6,646 nt of DNA from assembly GCA_030620895.1 (NCBI GenBank), contig JAUXIU010000063.1, positions 1-6,646 of the forward strand. The letters are read 5' to 3'. The DNA comes from Deltaproteobacteria bacterium. GTDB taxonomy: Bacteria > Desulfobacterota > GWC2-55-46 > S146-70 > JAUXIU01. Shown piece by piece: positions 1-5,270 of this stretch. A program made the translations under genes and the position numbers. Numbering within the stretch: the stretch's first letter is position 1; each line of letters opens with the position of its first letter. The notes beneath the pieces were generated by a model. The model did not search any database. It worked only from the letters and a program-made list of their open reading frames with translations, and was not told the origin of the DNA.

Positions 1-5
1 CGTCA

Positions 6-31
6 TAACAGGATGCACGCCGTAAGCCCCG
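6..31 (+). repeat. dispersed repeat A, copy 1
   Basis: These 26 bases recur exactly at 3189-3214. The core includes GGATGCACGCCGTAAGCCCC. In this copy the matching 3' arm of the hairpin seen in copy 2 is missing, so after base 31 the two copies diverge. The window starts only five bases earlier, so the true left edge cannot be judged. No ORF of useful length passes through it. It is probably part of a non-coding dispersed element. Confidence 0.8.
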
Positions 32-63
32 CCTCTTCGGCTTGTCGTTGCGGAGTACTCTAA

Positions 64-157
64 GGGTTCAAGGAGTCGAGGATTCGAGGATTCGAGTAGA
101 ATATAATAAGGAAAGGGGGTCTTACTTGAACCCTTGACCCCTAGAATCCTTGAATCC
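64..157. repeat. foldback of two inverted arrays of an 8-bp unit
   Basis: The left arm (64-95) is four tandem octamers: GGGTTCAA, GGAGTCGA, GGATTCGA, GGATTCGA. The right arm (126-157) is four octamers in the opposite orientation: TTGAACCC, TTGACCCC, TAGAATCC, TTGAATCC. The consensus on the right is TTGAATCC or TTGAACCC. The arms can pair in more than one register because the unit repeats. The 30-bp loop between them (96-125) holds a TATAAT at 102-107 without a convincing -35 box. Nothing indicates coding. The function is unknown; it resembles small intergenic foldback elements. Confidence 0.8.
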
Positions 158-208
158 TCAAGCCATCGTCTTTAGCCTATGGTAGTTGATTTCAATGCAT
201 ATATTTCA

Positions 209-229
209 TTTATTTATGACGTTGTGTAT
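209..229 (+). repeat. dispersed repeat B, copy 1
   Basis: These 21 bases recur exactly at 3132-3152. The core is TTTATGACGTTGTGTAT. The first eight bases of the window (CGTCATAA) match the inverse of this sequence, so B may be one terminal inverted repeat of a small element whose other end lies at the left window edge. It ends three bases before the -35 box of the upstream plsC promoter candidate. Confidence 0.8.
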
Positions 230-231
230 GG

Positions 232-259
232 TTGACGAAATCCGATAGGGATTTATAGA
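232..259 (+). promoter_or_regulatory. candidate sigma70-type promoter P1 for plsC
   Basis: TTGACG at 232-237 and TATAGA at 254-259 are separated by 16 bp. Transcription would start near 266, giving a leader of about 40 nt before the plsC start. This is a match to consensus only. Confidence 0.4.
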
Positions 260-268
260 TTTGGGATA

Positions 269-298
269 TTGACTTGAAAGCATTAGAGAGTGTAATAT
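269..298 (+). promoter_or_regulatory. candidate promoter P2 for plsC, possibly leaderless
   Basis: TTGACT at 269-274 is followed after 18 bp by TAATAT at 293-298. The expected start of transcription falls at or next to the plsC ATG at 305. That would give a leaderless message, in keeping with the absence of a good Shine-Dalgarno sequence close to the ATG. The spacing is one base longer than ideal. Confidence 0.35.
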
Positions 299-304
299 CA
301 CGGA

Positions 305-997
305 ATGTTCTTTCGAACATTGATTGTCTGGATTGTAGGACTTCCCGTAACACTTCTCCTTTTCATATGTGTTCTGATTTCACTCATATTTGATAGGAGC
401 GGAAACAGCGTCCATTCTATTGGTGCCTTTTGGTCCAGGATACTGCTTTTCCTGAGTGGTGTGAGGGTGGGTGTAAACGGTGTTGAGAATATTCCAGAAG
501 GACCTGTCATATTCGCCTCAAATCACCAGGGTGCCTTTGACATACTTGTTCTTCAGTCCTATATACCGACACAATTCCGCTGGATCTCCAAAGAGAGCCT
601 CTTTAAGATACCGGTTGTTGGGTGGTCTATGAGCCTGGCAGGCTATATCAGCATCGATAGAGGACGCGCCGCACTTGCTTACAGGAGTATTGAAAAGGCG
701 GTAGACAGGGTAAGAAGAGAGGGTATATCTGTTTTAATATTTCCCGAGGGCACAAGAAGCACTACCGGCACACTCCTGCCGTTTAAGCGTGGTAGTTTTC
801 TCCTTGCCCTGAAGTGCGGTGTGCCTGTTCTCCCTGTATCGATACAAGGCACGCGGGATATTATGAAGAAGGGCAGTATGCTCATAAGATCTGCCGATGT
901 GAAGGTGGTTGTAGGCAGGCCGATAGATACAGCGGGTATAGAGGAGGTGGAATTGATGGAGATGGTAAGAAGAGCCGTTGAGGATGGCCTTCGCTAA
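305..997 (+). CDS. plsC: 1-acyl-sn-glycerol-3-phosphate acyltransferase (PlsC/LPLAT family)
   Basis: Transfers an acyl group to the sn-2 position of lysophosphatidic acid, giving phosphatidic acid for phospholipid synthesis at the inner membrane. The 230 residues match the usual PlsC length. A hydrophobic N-terminal segment (about residues 7-29) should anchor it. The four family blocks are visible: NHQGAFD at 73-79 with catalytic H74 and D79 (the HX4D motif); KESLFKIPVVGW at 96-107 followed by GYISIDRG at 113-120; FPEGTRS at 146-152, which binds the phosphate; and VPVLPVSIQGT at 173-183. The ATG at 305 lies just 3' of an in-frame TAA (293-295) and is the only start that keeps the whole membrane segment. 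No strong ribosome site is close by; GAGAG at 286-290 is 14 nt away. The gene is monocistronic here and convergent with the pyrophosphatase gene. The family is certain; the exact acceptor lipid is inferred. Confidence 0.93.
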   Translation: MFFRTLIVWIVGLPVTLLLFICVLISLIFDRSGNSVHSIGAFWSRILLFLSGVRVGVNGVENIPEGPVIFASNHQGAFDILVLQSYIPTQFRWISKESLFKIPVVGWSMSLAGYISIDRGRAALAYRSIEKAVDRVRREGISVLIFPEGTRSTTGTLLPFKRGSFLLALKCGVPVLPVSIQGTRDIMKKGSMLIRSADVKVVVGRPIDTAGIEEVELMEMVRRAVEDGLR

Positions 998-1074
998 TAA
1001 TAATTATTAATTTATTCCAAGAGTTCATGGGGTCGGCTAAAGCAGATGGTAGTGAATTTTTCAGAAAGAAACGA

Positions 1075-2727
1075 CTAGTAGATCTCGTTGAAGAGGCTAA
1101 GAAAATGCGGGGCTAGCTGTTTTTTCCTTGAGAGGACATTTTTGAGTTCGTATATATCCTCTTCAAGTTTTGGATAGTCAAGGTTATAAATAACCTCCTT
1201 TTCACCCACAACAAGAAGCAGGGAGTTCCCGTAGACTATATCTGTAATAAGAAGGGTGGATAGCCGAAGCCCCCTTTCGTTTTTGACCTTCAAAAGTTCA
1301 CCCTTAAGATCCTCCTTTACCTCGTAGAATTCATCAAAGCCTACGGTCTCAACCTGGCCAATACCAAACTTCTTGCCTTTTGCATCATAGGTCTTGTAAT
1401 CACTTTTAACTACCGCCTCGACCCCCATTTTTTTAAGACTTGAAGTGGCGGTAAAGATCTCCCTACCGAAAGCCAAATGGTTGAGGCCGGACTTTTCTTC
1501 AAGCCATGGGACAATCTCCCTATCCCTTTCAGTAGTTGTAGGGGATCTCAGCATTACAGTATCAGAGAGAACCCCTCCCAGGAGGAGTCCAGCGGTCTCC
1601 CTTTTGATCTTAATACCTTTTTCCCTGAAGAGCTCAGAAACGATGGTCGATGTGCTGCCTACCGGCTCACAGAGGAAGCTTATAGGCTGGGTGGTGTGAA
1701 AATTCCCTAACCTGTGATGGTCAACCACCTCTATAATCTTTACTTCTTCAGCCCCATCTATTGCCTGCGAGAGTTCATTGTGATCAACCAGGATAAGTTT
1801 TATCCCCGACGGTCTTAAAAGATTGCTCTTCGTTATTATTCCCTGCATCACACCATCGGTGTCAAGTACTACCAATCCCCTGTTTTTGCTCTTTGTCAAC
1901 CTGTGTTTTATATCCTCTACAAGATCATCAGGTGATACCTTTTCAAATTCACTGTTACATACCTTATGTGCCGGTGTGCTCAACCTTACTCGGAGGGCAG
2001 TGGTTGCCGAGTCGAAAGGAGATATTATTATGGTAACGCCACACTTCCTTGCAGCATCGATTATTAAACTGTTTACCTTTAGGCCCCCTGTTATGATGAG
2101 GATACATATCCCTCTTTCTACGGATATCCTCTGTATTTGCTCTCTGTCTCCGACTATAACTGCACATTCCCGCGGGTTGCTATCTCCCAGTACTTTAAGA
2201 AAGGAGTCCTTCATCATCGCCCCTACATACACATACAAATTTATTTCACTATCCCCCATGAAGTCTGTAACCATCTCACCCTTAAGGGTTCCTTTAATAT
2301 TGCTTGCAGATGTAAAGACCATCCTCGAACTCTCAGCCTCAATCTGGGCAATCTGAATTTTTGCGAGGTCCATAAGGGTTACAATTCCTTTAGGCTTGTG
2401 GCTTTTGTCAAGAACGGGGATAAATCTTACATTCTCTTCTCTTATGATTTCCATTGTCCTGAGCAATGTAGTATCTTCCGTGACCGAGATAACATTTTTG
2501 CTCATTATATCTTTTGCCCTTGGATAAACATTTGCAAGATATTTCGGTGGTTTGATGTTGAAATAATTAAGGATGAAGGATGTTTGCGGATTGATATCCC
2601 CTGCCCTGGCCGGTTCAATATTATCCACCCCTTCTGCTCTTTTAAGTTCCGCAAGGCCGATTGCAGAGCATATTGAGTCTGTGTCGGGGTTTTTATGCCC
2701 GATGATGTATATAATCTCCTTTTCCAT
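1075..2727 (-). CDS. ppaC: manganese-dependent inorganic pyrophosphatase, family II, with CBS and DRTGG regulatory domains
   Basis: Cytoplasmic DHH-family enzyme that hydrolyses pyrophosphate to phosphate. From the start chosen here it has 550 residues, close to the known CBS-DRTGG pyrophosphatases. Order: N-terminal DHH part with GHKNPDTDS at 10-18 (ligands H11, D15, D17); CBS1 at about 73-124; DRTGG at about 140-245, including ITGG at 212-215; CBS2 at about 250-305; then the rest of DHH with VDHNE at 314-318, DHH at 336-338 and SDT at 388-390; and the DHHA2 domain ending in the phosphate-binding SRKKQ at 533-537. All catalytic signatures are intact. In this family the CBS pair binds adenine nucleotides: AMP and ADP inhibit, while ATP and diadenosine polyphosphates activate. 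An in-frame ATG at 2835 would add 36 residues including five consecutive arginines, but that extension looks non-native and has no ribosome site. The ATG at 2727 begins MEKEIIYIIG, as homologues do, with GAAGAG 13 nt upstream. ATGs at 2739 and 2757 are alternatives. Confidence 0.93.
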   Translation of the reverse strand: MEKEIIYIIGHKNPDTDSICSAIGLAELKRAEGVDNIEPARAGDINPQTSFILNYFNIKPPKYLANVYPRAKDIMSKNVISVTEDTTLLRTMEIIREENVRFIPVLDKSHKPKGIVTLMDLAKIQIAQIEAESSRMVFTSASNIKGTLKGEMVTDFMGDSEINLYVYVGAMMKDSFLKVLGDSNPRECAVIVGDREQIQRISVERGICILIITGGLKVNSLIIDAARKCGVTIIISPFDSATTALRVRLSTPAHKVCNSEFEKVSPDDLVEDIKHRLTKSKNRGLVVLDTDGVMQGIITKSNLLRPSGIKLILVDHNELSQAIDGAEEVKIIEVVDHHRLGNFHTTQPISFLCEPVGSTSTIVSELFREKGIKIKRETAGLLLGGVLSDTVMLRSPTTTERDREIVPWLEEKSGLNHLAFGREIFTATSSLKKMGVEAVVKSDYKTYDAKGKKFGIGQVETVGFDEFYEVKEDLKGELLKVKNERGLRLSTLLITDIVYGNSLLLVVGEKEVIYNLDYPKLEEDIYELKNVLSRKKQLAPHFLSLFNEIY

Positions 2728-2766
2728 TACATCGACCATACTCTTCGTAGAAACCATAAAATATTC

Positions 2767-2776
2767 ACGCCGGCGT
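2767..2776. promoter_or_regulatory. 10-bp perfect GC palindrome upstream of the pyrophosphatase start
   Basis: ACGCCGGCGT is a perfect palindrome centred about 45 bp upstream of the chosen start of the minus-strand pyrophosphatase gene, in an otherwise AT-rich leader. It could be an operator. In the long-ORF reading the same bases fall in the unlikely poly-arginine stretch, which argues that this is non-coding. There is no evidence for a particular regulator. Confidence 0.3.
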
Positions 2777-2818
2777 CGCCGCACAGATAAAATAGGATAT
2801 CGTTGCTTCACAAATTTA

Positions 2819-2844
2819 CCTGTCTGGCAGTGCATATAGACAGG
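2819..2844. repeat. inverted repeat in the pyrophosphatase leader
   Basis: CCTGTCT at 2819-2825 and AGACAGG at 2838-2844 are perfect inverted arms of 7 bp around a 12-bp loop. The upstream-most in-frame ATG of the pyrophosphatase ORF (2833-2835) sits in the loop. It could be a leader hairpin or an operator, and no T-run follows it on either strand. Confidence 0.4.
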
Positions 2845-2855
2845 CCTATTTACAA

Positions 2856-2870
2856 CCGATGCATCATCGG
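2856..2870. repeat. short perfect hairpin CCGATG-CAT-CATCGG
   Basis: A 6-bp stem with a 3-bp loop. On the + strand it is followed by GATTTATTTT, which looks weakly terminator-like, but no + strand gene lies upstream that would need it. Immediately next to it, TTTATTTTA at 2873-2881 and TAAAATAAA at 2887-2895 form a 9-bp AT-only inverted repeat that overlaps the stop codon of the cytochrome relic. The role is unclear. Confidence 0.3.
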
Positions 2871-2878
2871 GATTTATT

Positions 2879-3112
2879 TTAAGGGATAAAATAAAAAAAC
2901 GCCAGAAATAATAGGAAAAGTGGTCTATTTTGTATTACAATATCATCCTCTTCGAATATATCCCGATACGCTGTAGTATGGCAGGCCCCGCAATCAGAAA
3001 AGCTGCAGATGGATTGGCTCTTAGAGACCCTTGTCCTAATCTCGTGGTGTTGTTTTTTGATGAAAGCTGTCCCGGTGACCCTTAATGGCGTGTCAGAACC
3101 CAGGCGCATCAC
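2879..3112 (-). pseudogene. C-terminal relic of a dihaem cytochrome c (DHC-like) gene
   Basis: The reading frame gives 77 residues from a GTG at 3112. Residues 11-29 contain RVTGTAF and the H-EI pattern, and residues 41-55 read SDCGACHTTAYRDIF followed by EEDDIVI. From memory this matches the C-terminal third of the dihaem cytochrome c family (Pfam DHC): an RxTxTxxF segment, an HxEI segment, then a C-x-x-C-H haem site followed by an acidic stretch and IVI. Only one haem site remains and there is no signal peptide, so it could not be exported and matured as it stands. In-frame stops lie just upstream (TAA at 3119-3121 and another further on), and the upstream DNA turns into repeat B at 3132-3152. 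The tail after IVI (LFLLFLAFFYF) looks like run-on sequence. It is most likely a gene truncated near a repeat insertion. The alternative is a chance ORF, but the conserved pattern makes that less likely. Confidence 0.5.
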
Positions 3113-3131
3113 ATTGTCTTAGTGGACCTCT

Positions 3132-3152
3132 TTTATTTATGACGTTGTGTAT
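3132..3152 (+). repeat. dispersed repeat B, copy 2
   Basis: Exact 21-bp copy of 209-229, in direct orientation and 2923 bp away. It lies just beyond the truncated 5' side of the cytochrome relic and 36 bp before repeat A copy 2. The flanks of the two copies differ, so the repeat has sharp edges. Confidence 0.8.
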
Positions 3153-3188
3153 AAAACAAGAAAAAGGAAAAAATTATATAGAAGGTAT

Positions 3189-3214
3189 TAACAGGATGCA
3201 CGCCGTAAGCCCCG
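3189..3214 (+). repeat. dispersed repeat A, copy 2
   Basis: Exact 26-bp copy of 6-31. In this copy the repeat forms the left half of the hairpin at 3198-3239, so the intact element probably extends to about 3240. In the first patch the order is A then B; here it is B then A. Confidence 0.8.
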
Positions 3215-3239
3215 TCTTGTAGGCGGGGTCAAGGCGTGC
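3198..3239. repeat. two-tier GC-rich hairpin completing repeat A
   Basis: The outer stem is GCACGCC (3198-3204) with GGCGTGC (3233-3239). The inner stem is CCCCG (3210-3214) with CGGGG (3224-3228). A GTAAG/TCAA internal loop separates the stems, and the apical loop is 9 nt. No T-run follows, so it is not a standard rho-independent terminator. It stands out from the AT-rich surroundings and lies about 130 bp upstream of RNase J. Confidence 0.65.
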
Positions 3240-3263
3240 TAAGATAATGGAAACTTCCTTGCT

Positions 3264-3307
3264 GTCAAGATGCCCACCCTGTGGGCGGGGTATCTTCACT
3301 TCTTGAC
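3264..3307. repeat. nested inverted repeat overlapping the RNase J promoter
   Basis: GTCAAGA (3264-3270) and TCTTGAC (3301-3307) are perfect outer arms. Inside, GCCCAC (3272-3277) and GTGGGC (3281-3286) form a 6-bp stem with a 3-nt loop. AAGAT (3267-3271) can instead pair with ATCTT (3292-3296), so two folds compete. The segment TGTGGGCGGGGT resembles TGTAGGCGGGGT of the preceding hairpin. The right outer arm shares bases with the -35 box of the RNase J promoter candidate. Confidence 0.55.
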
Positions 3308-3331
3308 TAATATAAGTGTAAGAATTATCTT
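3303..3331 (+). promoter_or_regulatory. candidate sigma70-type promoter for the RNase J operon
   Basis: TTGACT at 3303-3308 and TATCTT at 3326-3331 are 17 bp apart, matching five and four of six consensus positions. Transcription would start near 3338, giving a leader of about 29 nt that carries the AAGAGG ribosome site at 3357-3362. It is the best promoter-like pair in the gap and is correctly placed. Confidence 0.5.
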
Positions 3332-3366
3332 TTAGGGACACAACAATCAAAAACGAAAGAGGCTAT

Positions 3367-5037
3367 ATGGTAGTGAACGGAAAAGATCAATTGCGGCTTA
3401 TACCCCTCGGAGGACTGGGTGAGATAGGGATGAATATGATGGTCATGGAATATGGCGATTCCATGATAGTCATAGATTCCGGCCTCATGTTTCCAGAGGA
3501 ACATATGCTGGGGATAGATATAGTTATACCGGATGTATCTTATATTATAAGGAACAGAGAGAAGTTAAAGGCATTTGTCGTGACCCACGGCCATGAGGAC
3601 CACACAGGTGCACTCCCCTTTGTCTTAAGGGAGATTAAGGCCCCTGTCTACGGGACAGGGCTTACTCTCGGTCTTATTAGGGAGAAGCTGAGGGAGTTTG
3701 GCCTGGATCATGAGACCGAGTTTGTAAAGGTCAAACCAAGGGACATGGTTTCTATAGGTCCGTTTGATGTAGAGTTTATAAGGGTTAGTCATTCTATTGT
3801 GGATGGCGTCGGACTTGCAATAACGACGCCATCCGGTGTTGTAATCCACACCGGCGATTTCAAGCTCGACCAGACACCAGTCGATGGAGAGGTTATGGAT
3901 TATGCGAGGTTCTCTGAATATGGGGAAAAGGGCGTGTTGCTGCTACTTTCCGATTCAACAAATGTAGAGAAGGAGGGCTTTACGATATCGGAGAGGGAGG
4001 TTGGAACTGCCTTAGATGAGATATTCAGGACAAGCCAGGGGAGAATAATAGTTGCCGCCTTCTCATCAAATATACACAGGATACAACAGGTTATGGATGT
4101 TGCAGAAAAACATGGAAAGATGGTTGTCTTAAATGGCAGGAGCATGGTTGCAAATGTAAGGATATCGAGGGAGTTAGGTTATCTAAAGGTGCCTGATGGG
4201 CTTATAATGGATATAAAGGCCCTTGATAGCCTCCCACCGCAGAGGATTGTCCTCCTGACTACGGGTAGTCAGGGTGAGCCGATGAGTGCACTCACCAGGA
4301 TGGCGATGGATGATCATAAACATATCAAGGTACACAAGGGAGATACTGTTGTTCTTTCATCGAAAATGATCCCTGGCAATGAGAAGGCGATATCTAATAT
4401 GATGAACCATCTCTATAGGCGGGGTGCCGATGTGATTTATGAAAAGGTATCTGAGATACATGTATCAGGGCACGCAAGCCAGGAAGAACTGAAGATTATG
4501 ATAAACCTTATTAGACCAGATTGCTTTATGCCCGTTCATGGTGAATACAGACACCTTGTAAAGCACTGTCAACTTGCACGGAGTATGGGAATCCCGGAAA
4601 GAAACATTATTCTTGCAGAGGACGGGGATGTTGTAGCGGTGAGCAGGGACGGTATCGGTATTAAAGAGAGGGTTGAGGCGGGGAAGGTATTTGTCGATGG
4701 AAAGGGTGTGGGAGATGTTGGTAGCATGGTGCTCAAGGACAGGATGCACCTCTCTAAGGACGGGATGGTCATTGCCCTGGTATGTCTAAACGAAAAGACA
4801 GGTGAGATAATTTATGGTCCTGATATTATAACAAGGGGTCTGATATTTGAGGAGGAGAGCTATGACTTGCTTGAAGGGGCAAAGGAGTCTATCCTTGACA
4901 TACTTGCAAAGATAAATATAGAGGCGAAGACCGATGTTCAGGAGGTTAAGGGTGAGATAAAAAGGGCCCTCAGGAGGTTCTTCAACAAGGCCCTTGAGAG
5001 AAGACCTATTATACTGCCTCTCATTATTGAGATGTGA
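3367..5037 (+). CDS. rnj: ribonuclease J (metallo-beta-lactamase / beta-CASP)
   Basis: Zinc-dependent cytoplasmic ribonuclease of the beta-CASP family, with endonuclease and 5'-3' exonuclease activity in RNA maturation and decay. The 556 residues match typical RNase J. The N-terminal metallo-beta-lactamase part has LIPLGGLGEIGMN at 11-23 and the HGHEDH motif at 74-79 (H74, H76, D78, H79). H142 (in SHSI) and D164 (in HTGDFK, 161-166) complete the metal site. The beta-CASP insert begins near SDSTN at 195-199, which binds the RNA phosphate, and includes GSQGEPMSAL at 300-309. GHAS at 368-371 (H369) and PVHGEYRHL at 389-397 (H391) are the late conserved motifs. A C-terminal domain follows from about residue 450. 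AAGAGG lies 4 nt before the ATG. The protein lacks nothing expected. It is the first gene of a + strand cluster, with the next gene starting within 10 bp of its stop. Whether it is J1-like or J2-like cannot be told. Confidence 0.95.
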   Translation: MVVNGKDQLRLIPLGGLGEIGMNMMVMEYGDSMIVIDSGLMFPEEHMLGIDIVIPDVSYIIRNREKLKAFVVTHGHEDHTGALPFVLREIKAPVYGTGLTLGLIREKLREFGLDHETEFVKVKPRDMVSIGPFDVEFIRVSHSIVDGVGLAITTPSGVVIHTGDFKLDQTPVDGEVMDYARFSEYGEKGVLLLLSDSTNVEKEGFTISEREVGTALDEIFRTSQGRIIVAAFSSNIHRIQQVMDVAEKHGKMVVLNGRSMVANVRISRELGYLKVPDGLIMDIKALDSLPPQRIVLLTTGSQGEPMSALTRMAMDDHKHIKVHKGDTVVLSSKMIPGNEKAISNMMNHLYRRGADVIYEKVSEIHVSGHASQEELKIMINLIRPDCFMPVHGEYRHLVKHCQLARSMGIPERNIILAEDGDVVAVSRDGIGIKERVEAGKVFVDGKGVGDVGSMVLKDRMHLSKDGMVIALVCLNEKTGEIIYGPDIITRGLIFEEESYDLLEGAKESILDILAKINIEAKTDVQEVKGEIKRALRRFFNKALERRPIILPLIIEM

Positions 5038-5042
5038 GATAT

Positions 5043-5270
5043 ATGGCTGTGGAAACAATAAAGGCAGACGCATATTCAGGATTCAAAGCCAATGAAAGGC
5101 CGAGGTGCTTTACGCTGGGCAACAGGACACTCAAGGTAAAGGAGATAGTCGCGAGGTGGTATAGTGAGGACCATGAGTATTTTAGGCTCAGGGCTGATGA
5201 TAGTAAACTCTATACCATCCGTTATTATAGAGATACGGATGATTGGGAGATGGTAAGTGAAGGGTCTTAA
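5043..5270 (+). CDS. small conserved-looking protein of unknown function
   Basis: 75 residues from the ATG at 5043; a GTG at 5034 would add three residues and overlap the RNase J stop. I do not recognise the family. The product is soluble and highly charged, with no signal peptide or membrane segment. Residues 18-69 read like one small beta-rich domain: RPRCFTLGNRTLKVKEIV, then WYSEDHEYFRLRADD, then LYTIRYYRDTDDWEMV, with alternating hydrophobic residues and conserved-looking W and Y positions. There is a loose resemblance to small RPRRF...W...Y-type domains, but I would not name one. It sits 5 bp after RNase J and its last 14 bp overlap the next gene, whose ribosome site lies inside this gene. 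The tight packing and protein-like codon use argue that it is real and co-translated with its neighbours. Confidence 0.75.
   Translation: MAVETIKADAYSGFKANERPRCFTLGNRTLKVKEIVARWYSEDHEYFRLRADDSKLYTIRYYRDTDDWEMVSEGS
5245..5249 (+). promoter_or_regulatory. ribosome binding site deciding the GTG start of the TIGR02757 gene
   Basis: GGGAG lies 7 nt before the GTG at 5257, inside the end of the upstream small gene. It supports GTG as the start and implies translational coupling. Confidence 0.6.

Noticed and set aside
11..58. Short ORF starting at the ATG inside repeat A
   Set aside because: It has only 16 codons, has no ribosome site, and stops after 9 sense codons or fewer in the second copy of the repeat.
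64..157. CRISPR-like array
   Set aside because: The units are 8 bp, directly tandem without spacers, and the two sets are inverted relative to each other; no cas genes are nearby.
998..1074. Bidirectional terminator between the convergent plsC and pyrophosphatase genes
   Set aside because: The only symmetry is AATAATTATT, an AT-only palindrome with no GC stem. No hairpin followed by a T-run is seen on either strand.
1823..2676. Long + strand ORFs of 177 and 179 codons opposite the pyrophosphatase gene
   Set aside because: They are antisense to an intact enzyme with all catalytic motifs, show no recognisable domains, and lie in frames that follow the codon bias of the real gene.
2856..2880. 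Rho-independent terminator (CCGATG stem plus T-rich tail) on the + strand
   Set aside because: The stem is only 6 bp, the tail is interrupted, and no + strand gene lies upstream within reach.
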